From Fidelibacterota bacterium (GTDB lineage Bacteria; Fidelibacterota; Marinisomatia; Marinisomatales; SCKK01): 64,000 nt of DNA. A model generated the notes under the pieces. The model did no database searches. It was not told where the DNA came from and saw nothing but the letters and a program-made list of their open reading frames with translations. The stretch's first letter is position 1. Every line of letters begins with the position of its first letter. Positions 54,793 through 62,881 of the stretch are shown piece by piece. Where the stretch lies: the NCBI GenBank assembly GCA_004124475.1, contig SCKK01000013.1:1-64000 (forward strand), given 5' to 3'. The position numbers and the translations under genes were made by a program.

Positions 54793-54878
54793 GGACCACA
54801 CCTCCGCAACCGAGTTTTTTCCCGGAGGGACCACTTTGTGGCGAGGATCTTATAGTGGGATATGGTTTTTCCGATCAT
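54789..54878 (-). pseudogene. Truncated kinase N-terminus (remnant 2), short leader ORF
   Basis: A 29-codon frame: [13 protein letters not shown], the kinase family start, then an unrelated tail TKWSLREKTRLRRCGP and TGA at 54791-54789, overlapping the ATG of kinase C (ATGA). GGAGG of kinase C lies inside it. It may be an upstream ORF that couples translation, or a scar of a duplicated kinase start. Hairpin copy 3 lies 9 nt before its ATG. Confidence 0.8.
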
Positions 54879-54887
54879 CTTGTTATT

Positions 54888-54922
54888 AAGTGCCACGCAC
54901 TTCTAAAGTGCGTGGCACCTTC
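54888..54922 (-). repeat. Palindromic hairpin, copy 3 (upstream of kinase remnant 2)
   Basis: AAGTGCCACGCACTT pairs with AAGTGCGTGGCACCTT around CTA. It lies between the SpoIIE gene end (54929) and the remnant ATG at 54878, 9 nt away. It could also end the transcript of the SpoIIE gene, but there is no T-run. Confidence 0.9.
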
Positions 54923-54928
54923 TTGTTG

Positions 54929-56215
54929 CTACGGATTATTTTTTTGTCGTTTTACAACCACTAAGGTAATATCATCAAATTGAGGGGTGTCACCGGCAAA
55001 CGATTGTACAGCAGAAATTATTTTCTCAAGGAGTTCTCCAGAGGAAAGAACTAAATTATCTCTCACTAAGGCTTCAAGCTTCTGTTCCCCGAATTCCTCT
55101 TCATTGGCGTCCATCGCCTCAGTCACGCCATCTGAATAAATTACCAATACGTCCCCAGGGTGAAAAGGCACCACTTCTTCTTCAAAATCCACATTTTCCA
55201 TAAATCCGAGAACAATGCCACCTGTCCCCAATCGTCGAGGTTCTGCTTCTCCTGAAAAGAGAAATGGGTGATCGTGGCCTGCGCTGGTGTAACACAACTC
55301 GTTTTTCCGTGTATCGAGAATCCCGTAGAACAGGGTGGCAAATTTTTGTACATCGGTACTTTGAAAGAGCAGTTTATTCGAACGCTGCAGACAATCCTTG
55401 CACGAGGATGTAGAAAGGGTCTGTCCCCGAAGGGTCGCCTGGAGGTTCGCCATTAGCAACGCCGCCGGCATTCCCTTTCCCGAGACATCCCCCAGGCAGA
55501 TCGCCAGCTTGTGGCCATTTACAGAAATAAAATCATAATAATCTCCTCCGACTTCTTTGGCGGGAATGCTCTTTCCAACGATGTCATACCCAGCAATGCG
55601 AGGAGCTTCCTTGGGCAGCAAGTTCATCTGAATCTCGTAGGCTACTTTGAGCTCCTCTTCCATATGGAACAGCATTTGTTCCTCTTCATAGAGGCGGGCG
55701 TTTTCGATGATCTGTGCTGATTGAGCGGCAATAATAGACAGAAGGCGTTGATCTTCAGATGTGAAACCTTGTTCGGTTTGCTTGTTGAAGACATTCAACA
55801 GTCCCATCATTCGCCCTTTCAATCGCAGTGGAACGCTGAGAAGCGACTGAACAGGGAAATCTTCTCCGGGATCCAGCCTGAAGCGTTGGTCGTTTTGAAA
55901 ATCGTTGATGAGTAGCGGCTTTTGATTTTTTAGCATCCATCCGGAGAGTTGGAGGCCAAAATGATAGGGGACAACATCAATTTTTGAGTCCATCTCCCGG
56001 ACCATGGTTCGAAAAGGACTGTCCGGTTTTTCCTGATCGAGAAGCAGAACCGCCCCCTGTTCCACCTTCAAATGTTTGATGCATTTCTGGATAATAAGCT
56101 CCACGACATCATTCAGTTCCCGGGCAGAACTCACAGCAACGGCTATATCGTTCAACACCGAAAGTTCCTGAACTGCAGCCTGTAATCGTTGTACTTCAGA
56201 ATGATTTGTGTTCAT
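54929..56215 (-). CDS. GAF domain SpoIIE-family PP2C phosphatase
   Basis: 428 residues. A short coiled coil (1-25), GAF domain (~15-165; VRELNDVVELIIQKCIKHL at the helix, PFRTMVREMD, LINDFQNDQRF) and a C-terminal SpoIIE/RsbU-like phosphatase (~190-425; VGGDYYDFISVNG, CLGDVSGKGMPAALLMA, VLVIYSDGVTEAMD, QFDDITLVVV). By family it dephosphorylates a STAS-domain antagonist, the product of the gene just upstream, in a partner-switching cascade triggered by a GAF ligand. Confidence 0.95.
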   Translation of the reverse strand: MNTNHSEVQRLQAAVQELSVLNDIAVAVSSARELNDVVELIIQKCIKHLKVEQGAVLLLDQEKPDSPFRTMVREMDSKIDVVPYHFGLQLSGWMLKNQKPLLINDFQNDQRFRLDPGEDFPVQSLLSVPLRLKGRMMGLLNVFNKQTEQGFTSEDQRLLSIIAAQSAQIIENARLYEEEQMLFHMEEELKVAYEIQMNLLPKEAPRIAGYDIVGKSIPAKEVGGDYYDFISVNGHKLAICLGDVSGKGMPAALLMANLQATLRGQTLSTSSCKDCLQRSNKLLFQSTDVQKFATLFYGILDTRKNELCYTSAGHDHPFLFSGEAEPRRLGTGGIVLGFMENVDFEEEVVPFHPGDVLVIYSDGVTEAMDANEEEFGEQKLEALVRDNLVLSSGELLEKIISAVQSFAGDTPQFDDITLVVVKRQKNNP

Positions 56216-56253
56216 CAGACAAATACTCTGTTAGAAAGGATTATTTTGTCTTT

Positions 56254-56598
56254 CTAATCAGTACTATAGCTGGCAATGGCCTCCTCGATCGTATCAAAGC
56301 TGTCGAACACTTTTGTTAATTGTGTCGCCATAAAAACACTGTAGATCTTACGAGTGGGACGGGCAATCCTTAAATCACCCTCTGCATTCCGTAAAGATGT
56401 ATACGAGGCAAGTAAAGATCCCAACCCAGTACTGCTAAACCATTTTACTTTCCCCATATCCACCACAATTTTCGTCTGACCCTTTGCAATCAGTCCTTTG
56501 ACATACGGGTGTAAATTGATGCTTTCGGGACCATTCATCATCCTCCCTGACAGGATCAATACGGTGACATCCCCATTAACTTTTTCTTTGATTCTCAT
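56254..56598 (-). CDS. STAS-domain anti-sigma-factor antagonist
   Basis: A 114-residue SpoIIAA/RsbV-type protein. It opens with GDVTVLILSGRMM and has the phosphorylation loop KIVVDMGKVKWFSSTGLGSLLASYTSLR, in which a Ser of SSTG is the expected phosphosite. It should bind or release the HATPase protein encoded by the overlapping upstream gene. ATG 56598 overlaps the stop of that gene by 4 nt. Confidence 0.93.
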   Translation of the reverse strand: MRIKEKVNGDVTVLILSGRMMNGPESINLHPYVKGLIAKGQTKIVVDMGKVKWFSSTGLGSLLASYTSLRNAEGDLRIARPTRKIYSVFMATQLTKVFDSFDTIEEAIASYSTD

Positions 56599-57050
56599 TT
56601 GTTACTTCTCTCCTTTTTCCCTTTTGATTTAATATACTTTATTAAAGTAATTTTATTGGTGCTATTTGCCTTTCGCTCATAATACACGTCATCCACAAGT
56701 GTCTTAATAAGCGGAATTCCCAAACCTCCGTCTTTATATGTTGAGAAATCCTGGTGAATATCAAACGGTTCTATATTATCAAAATCAATGGCATCTCCCT
56801 TACTAATCACGATAGCTTTTATCGCTGTTTCGTTAATGTGTAATTCAAGATTAAAATACGATTCTTTTTCAGGATGAATTCCATACCGTATCGCATTTTG
56901 GCAAGTCTCTCTAATTGCCATTTCCATACGATTTGCGTCCATCTCATCCAATCCATGTTTCCTGCATACAGAATGAATCGAATCTCTTGTTTGATCTGAG
57001 TACATTCGATTCCCGGATATTGAAAATTTACAACTTGAATTAGACGTCAT
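56595..57050 (-). CDS. HATPase anti-sigma factor-like serine kinase (RsbW/SpoIIAB family)
   Basis: A 151-residue GHKL ATPase. The N-box reads MEMAIRETCQNAIRYGIHP and the G1-type box is DGGLGIPLIKTLVDDVYY. It should phosphorylate the STAS protein and, in the bound state, sequester a sigma factor. The natural target may be the ECF-type sigma factor encoded divergently at 57439, though classical partners are sigma-B-like factors. It is the first gene of the - strand island. Confidence 0.9.
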   Translation of the reverse strand: MTSNSSCKFSISGNRMYSDQTRDSIHSVCRKHGLDEMDANRMEMAIRETCQNAIRYGIHPEKESYFNLELHINETAIKAIVISKGDAIDFDNIEPFDIHQDFSTYKDGGLGIPLIKTLVDDVYYERKANSTNKITLIKYIKSKGKKERSNK

Positions 57051-57438
57051 GTAATAATAATGTTTGAATCTATTTTTCTAAATATTCACTATACTAAATT
57101 GCGACCCTAATTTACGTAAGCAGAAAATACAAATTGCAAAGCTATGGTAAAAGGTAATGATATTTAATTAATTCACAAATCATTTGCTCAATCCACAAAT
57201 TTGAGAACCATATTTCTGTTAGTAACTATTTAGCATATTTCCGGAAAAAGGCTAAGTCCCTCAATCCCGAATCGTCGGGATAGCCCAACGCTCTTTTCCT
57301 TTGCCTTCGCCTTGGCCTGAATAGTTACTTCTGTTATATTATAACTAATTCTCGTAGTTTTTAACGAACAGTAACATACAATTATTTGACAACCTTTTAG
57401 AATTCCATATGTCATAAACTATGTGGATCAACTACTGA
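57051..57438. other. Divergent promoter region between anti-sigma and sigma genes
   Basis: A 388-bp AT-rich interval without a gene. 57264-57281 is the palindrome ATCCCGAATCGTCGGGAT. TTGACA at about 57386 is a perfect -35 box upstream of the sigma gene, but the -10 is not clear. No riboswitch-like element was found. Confidence 0.45.
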
Positions 57439-57993
57439 ATGGATCAAGAAACTGTCAAAATCATAAGAAGCGCCCAATCCGGAGATACGGAAGCATTTCA
57501 TCATCTTGTTGCGTTATATGACAGACAGGTTATGGGTTTGGCATTGAAATTAGTCAACGATATTTTTGAAGCTGAAGACATTTACCAGGAAGTTTTCATG
57601 AAAGTATTTAAAAACATAAAAAAATTTAGATTTGAAAGTGACTTCAGTACATGGCTATATCGCATTACCGCAAATACAGCATTTAATTTTCAAAAAGGTA
57701 TGAAAAAACACTCTGGAAATTACTCCTATGAAAATGAGGATGTCGATCAATGGCTACCTTCCTATAACTCGGTTAATTCGAATCAACAAAGAGAGATGCA
57801 AACAAGTATCATGAACGCCATGAACACATTACCACAAAAACAGCGTACCGTGTTTATCATGAAGCACTTGGAACAGTTAAAAATCATCGATATTGCCGGA
57901 ATATTAAACTGTACAGAAGGCACAGTAAAAAAGTATCTTTTCCGTGCGATAGAGAAACTGAGAGTTGAATTAAAAGAATATCGATATGCCTAA
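57439..57993 (+). CDS. ECF-type RNA polymerase sigma factor
   Basis: 184 residues with sigma region 2 (LALKLVNDIFEAEDIYQEVF then FSTWLYRITANTAFNFQ) and region 4 (LPQKQRTVFIMKHLEQL, helix-turn-helix IADIAG-type: IIDIAGILNCTEGTVKKYLF). There is no N- or C-terminal extension, so a standard ECF factor. Its stop overlaps the next gene by 8 nt. It is most likely to drive the five-gene operon it heads. Confidence 0.95.
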   Translation: MDQETVKIIRSAQSGDTEAFHHLVALYDRQVMGLALKLVNDIFEAEDIYQEVFMKVFKNIKKFRFESDFSTWLYRITANTAFNFQKGMKKHSGNYSYENEDVDQWLPSYNSVNSNQQREMQTSIMNAMNTLPQKQRTVFIMKHLEQLKIIDIAGILNCTEGTVKKYLFRAIEKLRVELKEYRYA

Positions 57994-58969
57994 CCCGTTA
58001 AATAATAGACTGAAAAAACAGGCCGTTCTTTATATCCTAAAACTCTTAGACAGCAAAAAAAGTTTAGAGTTCGAAAAAAAGATGAACCAAGACCAAACTC
58101 TCAACCAATATGTTGGTGAATTGCAAGTTACTATGGAATTAACAAGTCAATTTCCGGTAAGACAGCCCTCTGAAAATTTCCTGAAAACACAGCGTAATCT
58201 ACTGAGGGGTAGAATTGACATACTCGTGAAAGAGCCTGTGATCAAAAGAATCATTCGAAGCTTTGAACAAATTTTTATCCAAATCACACCGCTCTTCAGA
58301 CTGCCTGCTATGGCCATTGTCAGTTCCCTAATAATCGGAATTCTTGCCGGCAGGTTTCTATTCACAACAGTAAAAGTAGTTCCCACACCCATTCGAATAA
58401 CTAACACAACAGAAGAGAGAATTCATGACTTTTTAAGACGGGGGCAGTTAGCCGCAGGTCAAATTGAATATGTTAAAAATGGGCCAGACAAGGTTGTATT
58501 TCACTTGAAAACGGAAGATGAATATGTGTATAGTGGGGGACTCGATGATGCACTGGTAAAAGAACTTCTCACTTATCATCTGTTGAACGAAACCAATCCG
58601 GGGAAACGTTTAAAATCGATCAAATTTATGATGGAATCAGGAGCGGACGAAAGTTTGATGATGGTGTACGTTGCTGTACTTCTTACAGATGAGAATCCCG
58701 GTGTGAGATTAAGGGCTATGGAGCAACTTATACAATATCCTCCCAACAAAATCATCCGAGACGCAAGTATGAAAGTCCTTCTTGAAGAGGAAAATACTGC
58801 TATCAGGATGGGCGCTTTAAGAATCTTAGCCAACAACCCTGACGAACGCCTGGTACCTGTCCTCCAAGTCGTATCTCGTCTGGATGACAATGAATTTATC
58901 CGAGAACAGGCATTTATTATTTTAAGTCGATTGGATGAGGTGTCACGATCTGATATATCAGGAGAATAA
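57986..58969 (+). CDS. Membrane protein with HEAT-like repeats, probable anti-sigma factor
   Basis: 327 residues. The N-terminal ~75 residues form a small helical domain with KKSLEFEKKMNQDQTLNQYV, the zinc-free anti-sigma arrangement; the canonical HxxxCxxC is absent. One TM helix at ~107-128. The periplasmic part ends in HEAT-like repeats (SIKFMMESGADESLMMVYV, NPGVRLRAMEQLIQYPPN, NTAIRMGALRILANNPDERL). The gene overlaps the sigma gene, the usual position for its anti-sigma partner. Assignment rests on position and layout. HEAT repeats on the far side of the membrane could sense a protein ligand. Confidence 0.78.
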   Translation: MPNPLNNRLKKQAVLYILKLLDSKKSLEFEKKMNQDQTLNQYVGELQVTMELTSQFPVRQPSENFLKTQRNLLRGRIDILVKEPVIKRIIRSFEQIFIQITPLFRLPAMAIVSSLIIGILAGRFLFTTVKVVPTPIRITNTTEERIHDFLRRGQLAAGQIEYVKNGPDKVVFHLKTEDEYVYSGGLDDALVKELLTYHLLNETNPGKRLKSIKFMMESGADESLMMVYVAVLLTDENPGVRLRAMEQLIQYPPNKIIRDASMKVLLEEENTAIRMGALRILANNPDERLVPVLQVVSRLDDNEFIREQAFIILSRLDEVSRSDISGE

Positions 58970-58970
58970 C

Positions 58971-60224
58971 ATGAAGAAAAATTATTTGATCATAATGCTC
59001 ATTTTATTCTTGAATTATTCATATTTATTCAGCCAAGACCTGACACAGGAATCATACAATCGATATGTGGGAACATCAAAATATATATTTGAGGTAGATG
59101 GCCAGGGTCAACTTGAAATGGATAATATCAGAGGAGATGTATCAATAGAAGGTTCTCCGGAGAATACCATTAAAATTGTTGAAAAGATCACCATCAAAAC
59201 CAGTTCAAAAGGGAGCGCTCAGGAAATTTTCGAGCGAATAAAAGCAGAGATAACATCAACGAAAGATGAAGATGGAAAGACTTCGGTAAACATATCCGGA
59301 GGTCATTGGGAATGGAGAAGGCATGTTTCAACTGAATACGTGATTACACTTCCTCGAGTGTCGTCTATTTTTGTGAATGTTCGTGGTGGAGACATTAAAA
59401 CAATAAATATTCAGGGAGAAATAGAATTATCTACATCGGGCGGCGATCTGTCACTTTCTGACTTGGCAGGTAAAATCTCTGCCTCCACATCCGGTGGTGA
59501 TATCGATACCGAAGATATAAGCGGATTAATTTTTCTTAATACATCAGGGGGTGATATTGAGGTCATAAACCTGGAAGGAAGGTTAAATGCAAAAACGTCT
59601 GGAGGTGATATCGATATCGAGATAGTTAAAGGTGATGTTTCCGTCAATACTTCAGGGGGAGATATTACCCTTGAGGATATTGTTGGTAAAGAAATTACGG
59701 CGCGAACAAGTGGAGGTGATATAAGAGTCAAAGATATTATAGGAGAAACAGACGTAACCACATCCGGAGGTAACATCATCCTTGAATACATCACGGGAGA
59801 AGTAGAGGCATCCACTTCAGGGGGAGATATTGAGATGGAATATATAGTAGGATCAATTCGAGTTTGGACTAACGGAGGAAGTATTGAAGGAAAAGATCTG
59901 GCTGGAGCCGTAGATGCCAGAACGTCAGCAGGAGATATTTATATTGAAAAAACCTGGGATCGCGAACTGCAAGATCACAACATCGATCTTAAAACTTCAG
60001 CAGGGGATATTGAATTGACCCTACCGGCGGATTTTCCGGGGGATTTTTCACTGAAAGCATCCAACCCACCCGGAAAAGCTTCTTACGCAATCACATCCGA
60101 CTTCCCACTTATAATCACTGCTTCTATGAATACTGCCAGGGCAAAAGGGAAAACCGGAAGCGGTGAATACAGAATTAATATCCAATCTAATATTGGTACT
60201 ATCACCATTAAACAGGAGGATTAA
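58971..60224 (+). CDS. DUF4097 family beta-repeat envelope protein
   Basis: About 417 residues. ATG 58971 has GGAGAA before it; the frame is open to 58935. A signal peptide ends at LFSQD. From ~130 to ~370 run about 11 repeats of 21-22 residues with the consensus TSGGDI..E.I.G.I.A, the toast-rack-type beta-helix of DUF4097. These proteins lie next to sigma or LiaF-type regulators in many phyla; their job is not settled. The gene is followed with no gap by the outer-membrane protein gene. AGGAGG for that gene lies in the last codons. Confidence 0.88.
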   Translation: MKKNYLIIMLILFLNYSYLFSQDLTQESYNRYVGTSKYIFEVDGQGQLEMDNIRGDVSIEGSPENTIKIVEKITIKTSSKGSAQEIFERIKAEITSTKDEDGKTSVNISGGHWEWRRHVSTEYVITLPRVSSIFVNVRGGDIKTINIQGEIELSTSGGDLSLSDLAGKISASTSGGDIDTEDISGLIFLNTSGGDIEVINLEGRLNAKTSGGDIDIEIVKGDVSVNTSGGDITLEDIVGKEITARTSGGDIRVKDIIGETDVTTSGGNIILEYITGEVEASTSGGDIEMEYIVGSIRVWTNGGSIEGKDLAGAVDARTSAGDIYIEKTWDRELQDHNIDLKTSAGDIELTLPADFPGDFSLKASNPPGKASYAITSDFPLIITASMNTARAKGKTGSGEYRINIQSNIGTITIKQED

Positions 60225-61745
60225 ATGATAAAATATTTTTCCCCCTCGATTTACTTATTCGTTTTTCCTGGATTTTTACTGGGACAGGTCCAAGATACTA
60301 CCTATTCAGATTCCGTTGCTTTGGACTCTCATGATGAGTCTGATTTATACGAGGGCACAGGTAATGAACTGAAATTCTTTGGAGACTACTATATAGGTCT
60401 CAACGAGATTGTGAAAGATGATATACAGTTATTCGGTGGCAATCTTTTTGTGGCTGGGACCGTGCTGGGAAAGATTACAGTACTTGGCGGGGATGTTACA
60501 TTAGAATCGACTGCTGTGGTAAATGGCAGAATTGTCGCAATCGGTGGTTCCATCATCACACATGAAGGTGCAGAAATAAATGGAACGGTTGTGGAAGCAA
60601 ATATTCGAGAAGGGATCAGTTTCTCTGACAAGGGAGGAAAGATATCCACTCCGGATACATTTGATTTCCAAATGGAAGAACTCAAACGCCGTCCTGACCG
60701 AACTTGGATCCATCCTGATAATGACTGGTTCTCCTACAATAGAAATGAAGGGTTTGTATTCACACCCTTTAATTATCGATGGAATCGCAAGTCTAAATCA
60801 AGTTTCCAGCTTAGCCTCTCCCTGGGATATCGATTTGGACAGAACGAATTAACAGGTCGTCTTACGTTAGAAAAATATTTTTTCCGTAGACATAATTTCG
60901 TTCTGTTCACTTCCGGATTTCATGAAAGTGAATCAGATGACACCTATCGACTGCCAAACCTCGAAAACTCGCTGGCTGCTCTATTTGCCCGCCAGGATTT
61001 CTACGACAGATGGGATGAAGAGGGTTTTGAATTGGGATTTGGAATTAATTTTAGTACGATCCGTTTCAGAGTGGCGTATCACACTGTTTATCTTGATTCC
61101 ATATCAATAACCAACCGACAGGCAACCTGGTTTCATGCCGATAGGGCATTCAGACCCAATCTCCCGATCATTCCGGGAAATGTAGAATCATATCTCGCTA
61201 CACTGTCTGTGAAAACGAGAGGTTTTCAACCACTTGGGAATGGAATCGGTGCAATTATTGACGGAGAGCAAGTAATTACAGCAGAGAAATACGATAATTT
61301 TACACGTATCTTTACTACTGTCATGGCAAACTGGGAAATCTCCGAAGGGATAGTGCTCCGCAATAGAATCCTTTTTGGAACAACTGGGGGGATACTCCCT
61401 GATTTCCGGAAATTCACTGTGGGAGGATTAGGATCGGTCAGTGCTCACTCATACAAACCATCAAATCAAACAGGTAACCAGATGGTGCAAGCCAATGTAG
61501 AATTGGTATTTCTTCCAGAATTTTTAGACAAAGATTGGGTGATCTTTCTTTTTGCAGATGGCGGAAATGCTTGGGATTCCGCTGATTACAATCTTACAGA
61601 TTTTAACTCCATTAGTAAAAACGGTATAAGCAGCATTGGCATTGGTTTTGGAGATGATGATCTTGATTGGAGAATAAATATTGCAAGACCCCTGGACGGT
61701 CGTGACACCTGGGAAACCACGTTCCGCCTAAATATGAATTTCTGA
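60225..61745 (+). CDS. Bactofilin-like domain plus outer-membrane beta-barrel protein
   Basis: 506 residues. After a signal peptide (FPGFLLGQ) there is a polymer-forming/bactofilin-like beta-helix (~50-125; DDIQLFGGNLFVAGTVLG, KITVLGGDVTLESTAVVNGR) and then an Omp85/surface-antigen type barrel (~175-506; LSLSLGYRFGQNELTGRL, GGLGSVSAHSYK like the conserved RG-loop region, FLFADGGNAWD, terminal FRLNMNF). It should be an outer-membrane protein with a periplasmic helical part. The next gene's ATG overlaps its stop by 1 nt. Confidence 0.82.
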   Translation: MIKYFSPSIYLFVFPGFLLGQVQDTTYSDSVALDSHDESDLYEGTGNELKFFGDYYIGLNEIVKDDIQLFGGNLFVAGTVLGKITVLGGDVTLESTAVVNGRIVAIGGSIITHEGAEINGTVVEANIREGISFSDKGGKISTPDTFDFQMEELKRRPDRTWIHPDNDWFSYNRNEGFVFTPFNYRWNRKSKSSFQLSLSLGYRFGQNELTGRLTLEKYFFRRHNFVLFTSGFHESESDDTYRLPNLENSLAALFARQDFYDRWDEEGFELGFGINFSTIRFRVAYHTVYLDSISITNRQATWFHADRAFRPNLPIIPGNVESYLATLSVKTRGFQPLGNGIGAIIDGEQVITAEKYDNFTRIFTTVMANWEISEGIVLRNRILFGTTGGILPDFRKFTVGGLGSVSAHSYKPSNQTGNQMVQANVELVFLPEFLDKDWVIFLFADGGNAWDSADYNLTDFNSISKNGISSIGIGFGDDDLDWRINIARPLDGRDTWETTFRLNMNF

Positions 61746-62626
61746 TGCAAATATATAGAAAATTAATACCAGTACTATTCCTCACCTGTTTATCAATAGC
61801 TCAAGATAACCAAAACACGGTTATTGAAACCTATCATTTTGATACGGCTGATGTTAAACGTATTGATATTAAAATCGATTATAGCATGGGGGAACTCACT
61901 ATTACTGACAACGGAAAATTAAATTTTATCGATGGCACTATTGAATACTTCCCAGAATGGATTTCACCGGATATCCGTTACTATACCATAGGTTCCAAAG
62001 GGAAGCTAAAGGTAGAGATTGACGCTATTGATCACAGTTTTACATTCCGCAGTAAAGATATTTGGAAAGGATTACGTGATAAAAACGGGTTGAGTTATGT
62101 TTCCTTTCGTTTACCTCGTGATATACCAACGGACATGAAAATTGACTTTGGCTTAGGCGAATCAGAAATAGATTTAACAACCCTGTCTATCTCAGATTTT
62201 ATTCTTGAATGTGGTTTGGGTGAGACTAGACTCATAATGAACTCTGCGAATTCAGAGCGGTGCAAAAAGGTAATCATCAGTGCAGGCTTGGGCGAATTTA
62301 CAGGAATAGAACTAGGGAACCTAAGGGGTAAAATATATGAATTCAATATGGGTTTAGGAGCAAGTACCATAGATCTTACTGGTGATGTTATCGAAGATAT
62401 GAAAGGGACAATTGAAGTGGGACTCGGCTCTCTGGTTCTGATTTTACCTAAAAATGCAAATATTCGCCTGGAAATCGAGCGTTCTTTTCTCTCATCCATA
62501 ATCGTAAGAGACCTGGTTCAAAAAGATGAGGTATGGTTAAGCCCAAGCTGGGATAAAAACTTACCCACTGTGGAATTTGAAATCAGTGTCGGATTGGGTG
62601 CTGTAAATATTCATTTGGGTGACTGA
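61745..62626 (+). CDS. LiaF/toast-rack-like envelope protein (DUF2154-type)
   Basis: 293 residues with a short signal peptide (CLSIAQ). The domain repeats glycine-rich strands: IDYSMGELTI, IDFGLGESEIDL, ECGLGETRLIM, ISAGLGEFTGIE, NMGLGASTIDLTG, EVGLGSLVLI, ISVGLGAVNIHLG. This is the toast-rack (DUF2154) fold found in LiaF and related envelope sensors. No TM helix beyond the signal. It is the last gene of the sigma operon and overlaps the barrel gene by 1 nt, so cotranslation is likely. Confidence 0.82.
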   Translation: MQIYRKLIPVLFLTCLSIAQDNQNTVIETYHFDTADVKRIDIKIDYSMGELTITDNGKLNFIDGTIEYFPEWISPDIRYYTIGSKGKLKVEIDAIDHSFTFRSKDIWKGLRDKNGLSYVSFRLPRDIPTDMKIDFGLGESEIDLTTLSISDFILECGLGETRLIMNSANSERCKKVIISAGLGEFTGIELGNLRGKIYEFNMGLGASTIDLTGDVIEDMKGTIEVGLGSLVLILPKNANIRLEIERSFLSSIIVRDLVQKDEVWLSPSWDKNLPTVEFEISVGLGAVNIHLGD

Positions 62627-62881
62627 TAAAATCGGCGCTGTTCTAAATACCGTATGGTCCGCCAGCGTTCGACTGAGCTCACGCCGAAGTCTGGCGGATT
62701 GAGAAAGTGGTTAAAAGGTTAGTTGTAACTGGTGAGCGGTGAGTAGTAACTGGTGAGTGGTGGAGTGGTAGTACCTGTAACCAATAACCAGCTACCAATC
62801 ACCAATATCAAACCGCAGATCAAAAATGCTATCAAGAAAGAGGGGATAATTCATACGTTTCATAGAACAAAGCCATAAAAT
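62627..62881. other. Spacer with GTGAGT/ACCAAT repeats and an inverted repeat
   Basis: 62658-62698 is a hairpin (TCCGCCAG...CTGGCGGA) with a TTCGACTGAGCTCACGCCGAAG interior. 62723-62806 is a short-period tract of TAACTGGTGAGTGG-like units on one side and ACCAATAACCAGCTACC-like units on the other, partly inverse complements. No gene. Confidence 0.6.
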
